Of a DNA stretch of 64,000 nt, positions 51,075-60,930 are shown in pieces. The notes under the pieces were generated by a model, which was not told the DNA's origin, ran no database searches, and was given only the letters and a program-made list of their open reading frames with translations. The position numbers were made by a program, and so were the translations under genes. Numbering within the stretch: position 1 is the stretch's first letter; every line of letters begins with the position of its first letter. The DNA comes from Methylobacterium sp. (GTDB lineage Bacteria > Pseudomonadota > Alphaproteobacteria > Rhizobiales > Beijerinckiaceae), in NCBI GenBank assembly GCA_020252645.1, contig JADCCN010000015.1, positions 50,043 to 114,042 on the forward strand. The letters run 5' to 3'.

Positions 51075-51566
51075 ATGGATTCCTTCGACCGCGCGATCCT
51101 CGGGATTCTCCAGCAGGATTCCTCGCTGCCCCTGAACGAGATCGCGAGCCGCGTCGGCCTTTCTCCCACCCCTTGCTGGAACCGCATCCGCAAGATGGAG
51201 GAACTCGGCATCATCACGGGGCGGGTCGCCTTGCTGGATGCCGCGCAGCTCGGGCTTGGCGTCACCGTTTTCGTTTCCATCGAGACGAGCGACCACTCGG
51301 AAACCTGGCTCTCGCGTTTTGCCGCCGCGATCACGGCCATGCCGGAGGTGGTCGATGTCTACCGGATGTCGGGGGATGTCGATTACATGCTGCGCGTGGT
51401 CGTGCCGGGCATTGATGCCTATGACGGCTTCTATCGCCGGCTCATCAAGGCGGTCCCTCTGAAGAACGTCACCTCGCGCTTCGCGATGGAGAAGGTGAAG
51501 GCGACGACCGCGCTGCCGCTTGATGATTCGCCGGTCTTCAGGTCGCGCAAGAAGGCGCAGAAGTAA
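51075..51566 (+). CDS. Lrp/AsnC family transcriptional regulator
   Basis: 163 aa. N-terminal winged helix-turn-helix (FDRAILGILQQDSSLPLNEIA, GLSPTPCWNRIRKMEELGII) and C-terminal RAM ligand-binding domain (VDVYRMSGDVDYMLRVVV). ATG at 51075. Regulators of this type respond to amino acids and often act on the neighbouring divergent gene, here the rhodanese; that is inference. A LysE exporter lies one gene further on. Confidence 0.92.
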   Translation: MDSFDRAILGILQQDSSLPLNEIASRVGLSPTPCWNRIRKMEELGIITGRVALLDAAQLGLGVTVFVSIETSDHSETWLSRFAAAITAMPEVVDVYRMSGDVDYMLRVVVPGIDAYDGFYRRLIKAVPLKNVTSRFAMEKVKATTALPLDDSPVFRSRKKAQK

Positions 51567-51586
51567 GTCCAGGTTCAGGCCTGGGC

Positions 51587-52237
51587 CTATCCCTGCGCCA
51601 TCACGGCCTTCACGCCGTCAATCACGAACTGCACGGCCAGCGCCGCAAGGATCACGCCGAGAAGGCGCGTGAGCACGAGGTTGCCGGTGACCCCGAGCAG
51701 TTTCGACAGCTTTTCCGAGACGAGGAAGGTCAGGAGGCAGGCGAGGCTGACCATCGCGATCACAGCCATCAGGGCCGCGAGCTTCGCCGCATCGCCCTGC
51801 GCGGCACCCGCCGTCAGCATGGTCGCGGTGATCGTGCCCGGCCCCGCCATCAGCGGGATCGCCAGCGGAAAGGCCGCGACATTGCGGATATGGTCGAGAT
51901 TGATCGCGGTTGTCGCGACATTCGTCTTCCGCTGGGTCCGCAGCTCGAAGATCATCTCGAAGGAGATCCAGAACAGCAGCAACCCGCCGGCGATGCGGAA
52001 AGCCGGAACGCCGATGCCGAGCGCCCGCAGCACCGGCTGACCGAAAAAAGCGAAGCCCGCCATGATGCCGGCGGCAATCAGGGTTGCGCGGATCGCCACG
52101 GAACGCCGTTCAGCCGCGGTCATGCCGATTGTCAGCGAGAGAAAGATCGGCGCGAGGCCCGGCGGGTCCACCGTCACCATCAATGTGGTGAGCGCAGAAA
52201 GAAAATATTCCACGAGACCGGCGAGCGACGGGGACAT
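51587..52237 (-). CDS. MarC family membrane protein (UPF0056)
   Basis: 216 aa with about six hydrophobic helices. VDPPGLAPIFLSLT at the N terminus and FPLAIPLMAGPGTITATML in the middle are the family blocks. Function unknown; despite the name, it is not known to give antibiotic resistance. ATG at 52237 follows GAGGAAG. Convergent with the Lrp gene (20 bp). Confidence 0.9.
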   Translation of the reverse strand: MSPSLAGLVEYFLSALTTLMVTVDPPGLAPIFLSLTIGMTAAERRSVAIRATLIAAGIMAGFAFFGQPVLRALGIGVPAFRIAGGLLLFWISFEMIFELRTQRKTNVATTAINLDHIRNVAAFPLAIPLMAGPGTITATMLTAGAAQGDAAKLAALMAVIAMVSLACLLTFLVSEKLSKLLGVTGNLVLTRLLGVILAALAVQFVIDGVKAVMAQG

Positions 52238-52478
52238 GCCTGGCTTCCTCTGCGTTGGAGCCCCGAAGCGGGCCCTCATCGAGCTTTCGGGAAGGCGCTG
52301 CTTTTGTCAAAGCCGGGCAGCCCGCGCAAGCGACAGGAAACCTGCGCAAAGGAACCGGCCCGGGGGAACGCGGAAACCGATCGTTAGGGACGATGCAAGG
52401 GAAAGCGAGATGCAACTACAGGTTTTTCTTCTTGTTCACGTTCGCGTGCGAAAGTCGAAAAGTCTCATCGTCCGGTGA

Positions 52479-53567
52479 ATGCCCTTGCGCCTGCTTCGCG
52501 ATCCGATCCTGCTGGTCCATGCCGAGCAGAAGCCATGCCCGGATCTTCATGCCGCGCTCAATGCCCGCTATGCGGTTTTGAGCTGTCCGCTCGACAAGCT
52601 TGCGCCGGATTCGGCCGGAAAGCGCAGCCTGCTCGTTGTGGATGCGCCGCTCGATCGCGAACATCAGGCGCAGAGGCTTCATGATGCGCTGGCGCAGCTG
52701 ACGAACCGCCTCATGCGGCGCGTCTTCATCGTGAGCGAGAACCGGCGCCTGCTCGCCGTGCGCGCCACCGCCTGCGGGGCGGAAGCCGTTCTGCCCCGGC
52801 CCTTGACCCGGGACACGCTGTACCAAACGATCGATCGCCTGCTGAATGATCCTGTCGCCGAGCAAGGCCATGCGGGCCGCATCGGCTTTCAGGCCGGTGT
52901 CTCGGCATTGGAGGACATCCTCCATTTCGCGACCTCCGGCTTCGAGCTGACGCAGGACGAGCTCTACACCCATGGCGATCAGATCGTTGACGCCATTTCC
53001 GAGATTGGCCTTGGGGATTGGGTCGAACTCGTGGCGAAGCACCATAGCCAGACCTTCCGGCACTCCCTGCTGGTCACCGGGGTTTCGGTCGGCTTCGGAC
53101 AATTGCTGGGGATTGGCCATGTCGATCTGCGCCGTCTTGCCCTCGGGAGCCTGCTCCATGACATCGGCAAGGCAGATATTCCTGTGAACATCCTCGAAAA
53201 GCCCGGCGCGCTCACGCCGGAGGAAACCGCGGCCATGCGGCAACACCCGGAACTCGGCCGCAACATCCTGAAGCGAAAGGGCGGCTTCTCCGCCGAGATG
53301 ATCGATGTCGTGGGGCAGCATCACGAGCTGCTGGATGGCTCGGGCTATCCCGATGGCCTTGTCGAACACCAGATCTCCGATCTCGTGCGTGCGGTGACGA
53401 TCTCGGACATCTTCGCCGCGCTGATCGAGCAGCGGGCCTACAAGGCGCGGCTGAGCGCCGGGCAAGCCTATGAGCTGATGGAAGGCATGAAGGGCAAGCT
53501 CGACCCCGCGCTGCTGCGCGAATTCGCGCATGTGATCACGCGCACGCCCCTGGCCGTCAGCGCCTGA
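52479..53567 (+). CDS. HD-GYP domain protein with degenerate receiver-like N terminus
   Basis: 362 aa. The C-terminal HD-GYP domain has HD at 227-228 (LLHDIGK), HHE at 281-283 and DGSGYP at 286-291, so cyclic-di-GMP hydrolysis is plausible. Residues 1-125 alternate strands and helices like a response-regulator receiver, but the phosphoacceptor and the conserved Lys (here LPRPLT) are not kept, so phosphorylation is unlikely. ATG at 52479. It is divergent from the MarC gene over 241 bp with no clear promoter. Confidence 0.85.
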   Translation: MPLRLLRDPILLVHAEQKPCPDLHAALNARYAVLSCPLDKLAPDSAGKRSLLVVDAPLDREHQAQRLHDALAQLTNRLMRRVFIVSENRRLLAVRATACGAEAVLPRPLTRDTLYQTIDRLLNDPVAEQGHAGRIGFQAGVSALEDILHFATSGFELTQDELYTHGDQIVDAISEIGLGDWVELVAKHHSQTFRHSLLVTGVSVGFGQLLGIGHVDLRRLALGSLLHDIGKADIPVNILEKPGALTPEETAAMRQHPELGRNILKRKGGFSAEMIDVVGQHHELLDGSGYPDGLVEHQISDLVRAVTISDIFAALIEQRAYKARLSAGQAYELMEGMKGKLDPALLREFAHVITRTPLAVSA

Positions 53568-53667
53568 ATTTTCTCCACCCCGCATTCGCCTTCCCGGTTG
53601 GAATCACATAGACACGGGGATCTCTCGCGCGCGTGCTCGCGTGTGGGTAATCGAAAGGTGTCGAACC

Positions 53668-56427
53668 GTGGCAGACGAGAACAAGGAAGGCGCGGCACCC
53701 GGCGCTCCCGGTGGCGATGGCTCGGAAATCCGGCCGATCTCCATCACAGAGGAGATGAAGCGCTCCTACCTCGATTACGCGATGAGCGTGATCGTCTCCC
53801 GCGCGCTGCCCGATGTGCGTGACGGCTTCAAGCCCGTGCACCGGCGCATCCTCTGGTCGATGCACGAGAACGGCTACCGGCCCGAGAAGAAATACGTGAA
53901 GAGTGCCAACATCGTCGGCGCCGTGATGGGTCAGTATCACCCGCATGGCGACCAGGCGATCTACGATGCCCTCGTGCGCATGGCGCAGCCCTTCTCGCTG
54001 CGGCTGATGCTGGTGGACGGGCAGGGCAATTTCGGCTCGGTCGATGGCGATCCGCCGGCGGCGATGCGCTACACGGAAAGCCGCCTCGCCCAGGCCGCGA
54101 TGCCGCTCCTCGAGGATATCGAAGAGGATACAGTCGATTTCCAGCCGAATTACGATGATTCCCGGCAGGAGCCGGTGGTTCTGCCGGCCCGCTTCCCCAA
54201 TGTGCTGGTCAACGGCGCGGGCGGCATCGCGGTCGGCATGGCGACGAACATCCCGCCGCATAATCTCGGCGAGGTCATCAACGCCACGCTCGCCTATCTC
54301 GAAGACCCGTCGGTCACGATCGACGACCTGATGCAGTTCATTCCGGGGCCGGATTTCCCCACCGGCGCGCTCATCCTCGGGCGCGGCGGCATCCGCTCGG
54401 CCTATCACACGGGCCGCGGCTCGGTGATCATGCGGGCCCGCGCGACGATCGAGGAGATCCGCAAGGATCGCGAGGCAATCATTGTCACGGAAATTCCCTA
54501 CCAGGTGAACAAGGCAATGCTGGTGGAGCGCATTGCCGATCTCGTGCGCGAAAAGAAGGTCGAGGGCATCGCCGACCTGCGCGACGAGAGTGATCGTCAC
54601 GGGATGCGGGTGGTGATCGAACTGAAGCGTGACGCCGTGGGCGATGTGGTGCTGAACCAGCTCTATCGTCACACCCCCATGCAATCGACCTTCGGCTGCA
54701 ACATGGTGGCGCTCAATGGGGGACGCCCGGAAACGCTGAACCTCAAGGATTTCATCCAGGCCTTCGTCGATTTCCGCATCGAGGTCATCTACCGGCGCAC
54801 GCGCTTCCGGCTCAACAAGGCGCGTGACCGGGCGCATGTGTTGGTCGGCCTCGCGATTGCCGTCGCCAATATCGACGAGGTGATCGCCACCATCCGCGGC
54901 TCGGCCAATGCCGAGACGGCCCGTGAAGCCCTGATGAGCCGCCATTGGCCGGCGATGGATGTCGCCTCGCTCATCGCGCTCATCGATGATCCGCGCCATG
55001 CGCTGCAGGCTGACGGCACCTATCGCCTCTCCGAACGGCAGGCACAGGCGATCCTCGATTTGCGCCTGCAGCGCCTCACGGCTCTGGGTCGCGATGAAAT
55101 CGGCGACGAACTCGAGAAGATCGCGGGGGAAATCCGTGAATTCCTTGACATTCTCTCCTCGCGCGCCCGCATCCAGGCGATCATCCGCGATGAACTCACG
55201 ACCATCCGCGAGGCGCATTCCACCCCGCGCGTGACCGAGATTATCGAAGCGGAAAGCGATTTCGAGGATGAGGATCTCATCGCGCGGGAGGACATGGTCG
55301 TCACCGTCTCCCATGCCGGCTACATCAAGCGCGTGCCGCTTTCCACCTACCGGGCGCAGCGCCGCGGCGGCAAGGGCCGCTCCGGCATGCAGACCCGCGA
55401 CGAGGATTTCGTGACGCGGCTCTTCGTGGCCAACACGCATATCCCGCTGCTGTTCTTCTCCTCGCGCGGGCAGGTCTACAAGTCGAAGGTCTGGCGCCTG
55501 CCGATCGCGCCGCCGAACGGGCGCGGCAAATCGCTGAAGAACTTCCTGCCGCTCGCCGAGGACGAGCGCATCACCACCGTGATGCCGCTGCCGGAGGACG
55601 AGGCCGCCTGGGAGACGCTGGACGTGATGTTCGCGACCCTGAGCGGCCATGTGCGCCGCAACAAGCTCTCGGATTTCGTGCAGGTGAACCGCAACGGCAA
55701 GATCGCGATGAAGCTCGACGAGGGCGATTCCATCATCGATGTCGCGACCTGTTCGGAAACGGACAACGTGCTGCTCACCACGGCACGCGGCCAGTGCATC
55801 CGCTTCTCGGTGGACGAGGTGCGCGTGTTCAAGGGCCGCGATTCCACCGGCGTGCGGGGCATCAACCTCGCCGCGAAGGACCGTGTCATCTCGCTCACCA
55901 TCCTGCGCCATGTCGATGCCACGGCCGAGGAGCGCGCGGCCTATCTCAAGATGCGCCGCGCCCTTTCCGGCGAAGCAATTCTGGCCGGCGAGCCGGAGGA
56001 GGGTGCCGCCGATGCCGAGGAGGCCATGGCCGAGGCCGCGATCTCGCCCGAGCGCTATGCCGAGATGGGTGGCGCCGAGCAATTCGTGCTCACCATTTCC
56101 GAGAACGGTTATGGCAAGCGCACTTCGTCGTTCGAATACCGCATCACCGGGCGCGGCGGCAAAGGCATCGTCGCCATGGCCGTTAATGAGCGTAACGGCA
56201 ACCTCGTGGCCTCCTTCCCGGTGGAGGAAAGCGACCAGATCATGATGGTGTCCGATGGCGGCCAGCTTATCCGCTGCCCGGTCCACGGCATTCGTGTGGC
56301 GGGGCGCGGCACGCAAGGGGTCATCGTCATGGATGCGCGCGAAGGCGAGCGGGTCGTCTCGGTCGAGCGCGTCAGCGAGAGCGAGGGCGACAGCGAGGAT
56401 GAGGGCGAGGAGGGCGGCGCGGGGTGA
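53668..56427 (+). CDS. gyrA: DNA gyrase subunit A
   Basis: Type II topoisomerase subunit, 919 aa. [20 protein letters not shown] begins the breakage domain; catalytic Tyr135 is in [10 protein letters not shown]. The quinolone region reads [10 protein letters not shown], with Gln96 where E. coli has Ser83. The C-terminal pinwheel contains the GyrA box [11 protein letters not shown]. An Ala/Glu-rich insertion of about 30 residues ([17 protein letters not shown]) interrupts the pinwheel, as in many alphaproteobacteria. GTG at 53668 follows AAAGG; another GTG at 53641 would add nine residues. Confidence 0.96.
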   Translation: MADENKEGAAPGAPGGDGSEIRPISITEEMKRSYLDYAMSVIVSRALPDVRDGFKPVHRRILWSMHENGYRPEKKYVKSANIVGAVMGQYHPHGDQAIYDALVRMAQPFSLRLMLVDGQGNFGSVDGDPPAAMRYTESRLAQAAMPLLEDIEEDTVDFQPNYDDSRQEPVVLPARFPNVLVNGAGGIAVGMATNIPPHNLGEVINATLAYLEDPSVTIDDLMQFIPGPDFPTGALILGRGGIRSAYHTGRGSVIMRARATIEEIRKDREAIIVTEIPYQVNKAMLVERIADLVREKKVEGIADLRDESDRHGMRVVIELKRDAVGDVVLNQLYRHTPMQSTFGCNMVALNGGRPETLNLKDFIQAFVDFRIEVIYRRTRFRLNKARDRAHVLVGLAIAVANIDEVIATIRGSANAETAREALMSRHWPAMDVASLIALIDDPRHALQADGTYRLSERQAQAILDLRLQRLTALGRDEIGDELEKIAGEIREFLDILSSRARIQAIIRDELTTIREAHSTPRVTEIIEAESDFEDEDLIAREDMVVTVSHAGYIKRVPLSTYRAQRRGGKGRSGMQTRDEDFVTRLFVANTHIPLLFFSSRGQVYKSKVWRLPIAPPNGRGKSLKNFLPLAEDERITTVMPLPEDEAAWETLDVMFATLSGHVRRNKLSDFVQVNRNGKIAMKLDEGDSIIDVATCSETDNVLLTTARGQCIRFSVDEVRVFKGRDSTGVRGINLAAKDRVISLTILRHVDATAEERAAYLKMRRALSGEAILAGEPEEGAADAEEAMAEAAISPERYAEMGGAEQFVLTISENGYGKRTSSFEYRITGRGGKGIVAMAVNERNGNLVASFPVEESDQIMMVSDGGQLIRCPVHGIRVAGRGTQGVIVMDAREGERVVSVERVSESEGDSEDEGEEGGAG

Positions 56428-56433
56428 TGCCCC

Positions 56434-57339
56434 TCAACTCGCCAGCAGCGCCTTGCGCACTTCCGCGAGCTTGGCCGCCTCCTCGTGCGAGAGCTTCGGA
56501 TATTCGAGGTTCAGGCTCTCAAGTTCGGCCACCAGCGCCCCCATCACGGCGAGCCGCATGAACCATTTCCTGTCGGCCGGGATCACATACCACGGCGCAT
56601 GCCCGGCGGCAGTCGCGCCGATCGCGCTTTCATAGGCCGCCATGTAGCTGTCCCAATGGGCGCGCTCGGCCACGTCGCGGGCGTTGAACTTCCAGTTCTT
56701 GGTCGGATCGTCGATGCGCTCGAGCTGGCGGGCCTTCTGTTCTTCCTTCGAGACATGCAGGAAGAACTTGATGATCTTCGTGCCGCTCTGCGCAAGGTGC
56801 CGCTCATGGTCGGCAATGGCTTTCAGGCGCTCGGCCCAGAAATCCTTCGAGCCGGCCTCCGCCGCGAAGGGGTTTTGCTTTGGCAGGCGCTGGCCCTGCA
56901 GGAATTCCGGGTGAACGCGCACCACCAAAGCCTCCTCGTAACAGGAGCGGTTATGGATGCCGATGCGCCCGCGTTCCGGCAGGGCGCGCGCCGTGCGCCA
57001 GAGGAAATCATGGTCGAGTTCCTCGGGCGAGGGGGCCTTGAACGAAAACACCTGGCAGCCCTGCGGGTTCACCCCGCTCATGACATGCTCGATGGTGGAA
57101 TCCTTGCCTGCAGCATCCATGGCCTGCAGGATGATCAGAACCGACCAGGTATCCGAGGCATAGAGCCTTTCCTGCAATTGGCGCAGCCGCTCCTTGCCGA
57201 GTTCGAGCAATGTCCTCGCCTCGTCCTTGGTCAGGGTCTTCCCGCCCATGTCGTCCGGGGCGTGCCTTGCCAGCGCGAAGCCCTTGCCCTTGCTGATGCG
57301 GAACGGGGCGACGAAGGCGGCGGCATCATCGAGGATCAT
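56434..57339 (-). CDS. ppk2: Polyphosphate kinase 2 family protein
   Basis: Transfers phosphate between polyphosphate and nucleotides; 301 aa. Walker A MDAAGKDS at 74-81, then VMSGVNPQGCQVFSFKAPS and the lid NRSCYEEALVVRVHPE. The one-domain size fits the PPK2 types that phosphorylate AMP/ADP from polyphosphate. ATG at 57339 is preferred because GGAG lies 6 nt upstream; ATG at 57366 would add nine residues. It is convergent with gyrA (6 bp). Confidence 0.92.
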   Translation of the reverse strand: MILDDAAAFVAPFRISKGKGFALARHAPDDMGGKTLTKDEARTLLELGKERLRQLQERLYASDTWSVLIILQAMDAAGKDSTIEHVMSGVNPQGCQVFSFKAPSPEELDHDFLWRTARALPERGRIGIHNRSCYEEALVVRVHPEFLQGQRLPKQNPFAAEAGSKDFWAERLKAIADHERHLAQSGTKIIKFFLHVSKEEQKARQLERIDDPTKNWKFNARDVAERAHWDSYMAAYESAIGATAAGHAPWYVIPADRKWFMRLAVMGALVAELESLNLEYPKLSHEEAAKLAEVRKALLAS

Positions 57340-57478
57340 CGGCAGCTCCAAAGGAAAAACGCGCATTCATGCAACATTTTCCAATCGTGCATGTCCGGGA
57401 GCAGGCTGCAAGACAGGTTGTGCCGCAAAAGGCGCCGGGGCATAGCAGCAGCCGGACAGGCGACAAGGACCTTCGGGC

Positions 57479-58141
57479 ATGGATTTCGGAATTCTCTATG
57501 ATTGCGACGGCACGCTGATCGACAGCGAGCATATTGCCGGCTCGGTCTGCGCGGAGGCGCTGACGGGCCTCGGGTTCCCCATCACGATGCGGGAATTCAA
57601 CGCGCGCTTCAATGGCGTGCCCGCGGCGAAGACCTGGGAGATCCTGCGCGCGGAGTTACCCTTCACGCTTCCCGAGGGTTTCAATGCGCGGATCGATGCG
57701 GAAATCCATCGGCGGCATGACAGCGAGCTCACGCTCATCCCCGACGTGCTGGAAACGATCCACGCGATCGAGGGGCCGCGCGCCGTGGCCTCCTCCACCA
57801 GGCTCGCGCGGCTGAAGAAGAACCTCGAATTCACCGGCCTCGCGCCGCTTTTCGGCGATCACATCTATTCCGCAAGCCAGGTTGCGCGCGGCAAGCCCGC
57901 GCCGGATGTCTTCCTGTTCGCGGCGAGCCAGTTGGGCGTCGATCCGGCCCATGCGCTGGTGATCGAGGATTCGGTCGCGGGCGTCACGGCCGGTTTGCGC
58001 GCCGGCATGCGCGTGATCGGCTTTGCCGGGGCGAACCACGGCGCGGATGATCTCGCGGGCCGCCTCGCGAAGGCCGGTGCGCTGACCGTGATCGACCGCA
58101 TGGCGGAACTCCCGCCGATCATCGCGGATTTGCGCGCCTGA
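57479..58141 (+). CDS. HAD-superfamily hydrolase (subfamily IA)
   Basis: 220 aa phosphatase. Nucleophile Asp8 and acid/base Asp10 in LYDCDGTLIDSE, motif II SSTR, motif III Lys in GKPAPDVF, motif IV IEDSVAGV. The helical cap lies at about 15-80. It is like phosphoglycolate or sugar-phosphate phosphatases; the substrate is not readable. It is divergent from ppk2 (139 bp) and followed by coaD. Confidence 0.9.
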   Translation: MDFGILYDCDGTLIDSEHIAGSVCAEALTGLGFPITMREFNARFNGVPAAKTWEILRAELPFTLPEGFNARIDAEIHRRHDSELTLIPDVLETIHAIEGPRAVASSTRLARLKKNLEFTGLAPLFGDHIYSASQVARGKPAPDVFLFAASQLGVDPAHALVIEDSVAGVTAGLRAGMRVIGFAGANHGADDLAGRLAKAGALTVIDRMAELPPIIADLRA

Positions 58142-58225
58142 AGCCCTTGCGGTGATTGCCTTTCCCCCGGAAGGGCGATACCTCGTGCCCGCAATGGAAC
58201 GAGCGCCAGAGGGAGAATGAAGACG

Positions 58226-58723
58226 ATGCCGAACATCGCCTTCTATGCCGGGTCTTTCGATCCGCCGACGGACGGGCATCTCGATGTCATCCGCCGCGCG
58301 CTGGCCCTTGCCGATGAACTCGTCATCGCCATCGGCACGCATCCCGGCAAGGCGGCGCTCTTCACGGTGGAAGAGCGCCGGAGCATGCTCGAAAACGTGG
58401 TGTCCGAAGTGGCGGGCGGCAAGCGCGTGCGCGTCACCACCTTCAACGATCTCACCGTGCATGCCGCGCGGCGCGAGGGGGCTTCGATCCTTATCCGCGG
58501 GCTGCGCGATGGCACGGATCTCGATTACGAGATGCAGCTCGCGGGCATGAACGGCAGCATGGCACCGGATATCCAGACCATTTTCGTGCCGGCTTCGCCG
58601 CCGGTGCGCCCCATCACCGCCACGCTCGTGCGCCAGATCGCCTCGCTCGGCGGCGATGTCTCCGGCTTCGTGCCGAAGGCGGTGCTCGCTGCACTGAAAG
58701 CCAAATTCGCCCAAAAGGCGTGA
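58226..58723 (+). CDS. coaD: Phosphopantetheine adenylyltransferase
   Basis: Fourth step of coenzyme A synthesis: transfers AMP from ATP to 4'-phosphopantetheine. 165 aa, the family norm. The nucleotidyltransferase motif T-x-G-H is TDGH with His18; the second motif is in [11 protein letters not shown] use ATG at 58226 because AGGGAG is 10 nt upstream; ATG at 58217 would leave only one base of spacing. Confidence 0.94.
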   Translation: MPNIAFYAGSFDPPTDGHLDVIRRALALADELVIAIGTHPGKAALFTVEERRSMLENVVSEVAGGKRVRVTTFNDLTVHAARREGASILIRGLRDGTDLDYEMQLAGMNGSMAPDIQTIFVPASPPVRPITATLVRQIASLGGDVSGFVPKAVLAALKAKFAQKA

Positions 58724-58741
58724 CCCTCAAAGGATCAATCC

Positions 58742-59320
58742 ATGCTTCGCCGTTCGTTTCTTGCCGCCGCCGCCGCTCTCGCGCCAGCCATCGCCTTCAC
58801 GCCAACCATCGCCTTCGCGCAAGGCCAGCCGAAGGCCGACCCCGAGAACACTCTCGTGATCGAGCTGAAAAGCGGCCGCGTGGTGATCGCGCTCCGGCCC
58901 GATCTCGCGCCGAAGCATGTCGAGCGCATCAAGATGCTTGCGCGCAAGGGCTTCTACGATGGCATCGTCTTCCATCGCGTGCTCGATGGCTTCATGGCGC
59001 AGACGGGCGATCCCACCGGCACCGGCATGGGCGGCTCGGATCTCGGCAACCTGCCGGCGGAATTCTCCCGCACCGAGCGTTTCGTGCGCGGCGCCGTGGG
59101 TATGGCCCGCACGCAGGACCCGAACTCGGCCAATTCGCAGTTCTTCATCATGTTCGCGGAAGCGCCGGGCCTCAACGGCCAGTACACGATCTGGGGCCGC
59201 GTGGCGGAAGGCATGGAACATGTCGACCGGATTCGCCGCGTTGATCCCCAGCGCGAGCGCGTTCCCAAGGAGCAGCTCGACAAGATGATCCGCGTGCGCG
59301 TCGCCGCCGATATCCGCTGA
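58742..59320 (+). CDS. Peptidyl-prolyl cis-trans isomerase, cyclophilin type, exported
   Basis: 192 aa with a signal peptide (MLRRSFLAAAAALAPAIAF, cleavage after AFAQG near 27), so it folds proteins in the periplasm. Cyclophilin motifs: FYDGIVFHRVLDGFMAQTGD, GMARTQDPNSANSQFFI. It is followed 23 bp later by a second cyclophilin gene without a signal peptide, a tandem pair that splits periplasmic and cytosolic roles. Confidence 0.93.
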   Translation: MLRRSFLAAAAALAPAIAFTPTIAFAQGQPKADPENTLVIELKSGRVVIALRPDLAPKHVERIKMLARKGFYDGIVFHRVLDGFMAQTGDPTGTGMGGSDLGNLPAEFSRTERFVRGAVGMARTQDPNSANSQFFIMFAEAPGLNGQYTIWGRVAEGMEHVDRIRRVDPQRERVPKEQLDKMIRVRVAADIR

Positions 59321-59343
59321 CTTTCGAAACGAAGGAGTGCCCG

Positions 59344-59808
59344 ATGGCCGACCCCGAAAACATCCTCATCCTCGATACGACCAAGGGCGTCGTGACCATC
59401 GAGATGCGCCCGGATCTGGCCCCCGGCCATGTCGCGCATATCAGGAAGCTCGTGCGTGAGGGCTTCTATGACGGCCTCGCGTTCCACCGCGTCATCGACG
59501 GCTTCATGGCACAGGGCGGCTGCCCGGATGGCACCGGCATGGGCGGCTCCGGCTACCCGGACCTCAAGGCCGAGTTCAATGCCGAGCCGCATCTGCGCGG
59601 AATCTGCTCGATGGCCCGCGCCCGCAACCCGGATTCGGCCAATTCGCAGTTCTTCATCTGCTTTGACGACGCGACCTTCCTGGATCGCCAGTACACGGTC
59701 TGGGGCAAGGTCACTGAAGGCATGGAGAATGTGGACCAGTTCGCGCGTGGTGAGCCCGTGCGCAACCCGGACCGCATCAACAAGGCCACGATCGCGGCGG
59801 ATGCGTGA
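59344..59808 (+). CDS. Peptidyl-prolyl cis-trans isomerase, cyclophilin type, cytosolic
   Basis: 154 aa, no signal peptide. FYDGLAFHRVIDGFMAQGG and MARARNPDSANSQFFICF are the active-site segments. It is clearly a paralogue of the gene just before. ATG at 59344 after AAGGAGTG. It is followed 3 bp later by queA. Confidence 0.94.
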   Translation: MADPENILILDTTKGVVTIEMRPDLAPGHVAHIRKLVREGFYDGLAFHRVIDGFMAQGGCPDGTGMGGSGYPDLKAEFNAEPHLRGICSMARARNPDSANSQFFICFDDATFLDRQYTVWGKVTEGMENVDQFARGEPVRNPDRINKATIAADA

Positions 59809-59811
59809 GCC

Positions 59812-60930
59812 ATGACCACGAAACCGGCGGGCGAGGCGTCGCTGACGCTCGCCGATTTCGATTACGACCTGCCGGAAGCACGCATTGCGCTGCATCCGGT
59901 TTCCCCGCGTGACGCTTCGAGGCTGCTGGTGGTGGGGCGGGGCGGGTTCGAGGATCGCATCTTTCGCGACCTGCCCGACCTGCTCGAGGCGGGCGATCTC
60001 CTCGTCTTCAACGATACCCGCGTGATCCCCGCCCGCCTCATCGGCGAGCGGGATCGCAAGGGCAATCGCGTGGAGGTGGAGGCCCTGCTGCTGAAGCGGC
60101 TGGATGATTGCACCTGGCAGGCCTTCGCCAAGCCCGGCAAGCGCCTGAAACCGGGCGATCGCGTGACTTTCGGCGAGCGTGGCGCGGCCGGCCTGACGGG
60201 TGCGCTCTCGGCCGAGGTGGTCGAGAAGGGCGGGGAGGGGATTGTCACCTTCCGCTTCGATCGCGCCGGCGCCTCTCTCGACGAGGCCATCGCGCTGGTC
60301 GGCGCCATGCCGCTGCCGCCCTATATCCTGGAAGCGCGCAAGCGCTCGGGCGAGGGCGATGACCCCGCCGATGCCGCCGATTACCAGACCGTTTTTGCGA
60401 AAAACGAAGGCGCGGTCGCGTCCCCCACCGCCTCGCTGCATTTCACGCCGGCGCTCATCGAGCGGCTTTCGGCGAAGGGCATCGGCCACGCCTTTCTCAC
60501 GCTGCATGTCGGCGCGGGCACCTTCCTGCCGGTCAAGACGGAGAACATCGCCGACCATCGCATGCATGCCGAATGGGGCGAGATCCGCACTGAGACCGCA
60601 CGCCGCATCAACGAGACGCGGGCGAAAGGCGGGCGGATCATCGCGGTTGGCACCACGGTCTGCCGCCTGCTCGAAAGCGCGGTGGATGCAAGCGGACACA
60701 TCCAGCCCTTCCTGGGCGACACGGACATCTTCCTGCGGCCCGGTCATCAATTCCGGGGCATGGATGCGCTCGTCACCAATTTCCACCTGCCGAAATCGAC
60801 GCTGCTGATGCTCGTCTCGGCCTTCGCAGGGTCCGCAACGATGAAGCGCGCCTATCATCATGCCATCGGGAACGGCTATCGCTTTTATTCCTACGGCGAT
60901 TCCTCGCTGCTCTGGCCGGGGGGCGCATGA
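59812..60930 (+). CDS. queA: S-adenosylmethionine:tRNA ribosyltransferase-isomerase
   Basis: Adds the cyclopentenediol precursor to preQ1-modified tRNA in queuosine synthesis, using SAM. 372 aa. [27 protein letters not shown], and [15 protein letters not shown] are conserved blocks. ATG at 59812. Its stop overlaps the tgt start by 4 nt, so product and partner are made together. Confidence 0.95.
   Translation: MTTKPAGEASLTLADFDYDLPEARIALHPVSPRDASRLLVVGRGGFEDRIFRDLPDLLEAGDLLVFNDTRVIPARLIGERDRKGNRVEVEALLLKRLDDCTWQAFAKPGKRLKPGDRVTFGERGAAGLTGALSAEVVEKGGEGIVTFRFDRAGASLDEAIALVGAMPLPPYILEARKRSGEGDDPADAADYQTVFAKNEGAVASPTASLHFTPALIERLSAKGIGHAFLTLHVGAGTFLPVKTENIADHRMHAEWGEIRTETARRINETRAKGGRIIAVGTTVCRLLESAVDASGHIQPFLGDTDIFLRPGHQFRGMDALVTNFHLPKSTLLMLVSAFAGSATMKRAYHHAIGNGYRFYSYGDSSLLWPGGA

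Noticed and set aside
52360..52390. EcfG-type promoter (GGAAC...CGTT) upstream of the HD-GYP gene
   Set aside because: GGAAC and CGTT are 12 nt apart, not the 16-17 nt required.
53557..56316. Open frame of 919 codons opposite gyrA
   Set aside because: Shadow frame caused by codon bias of gyrA; no start context and no recognisable domain.
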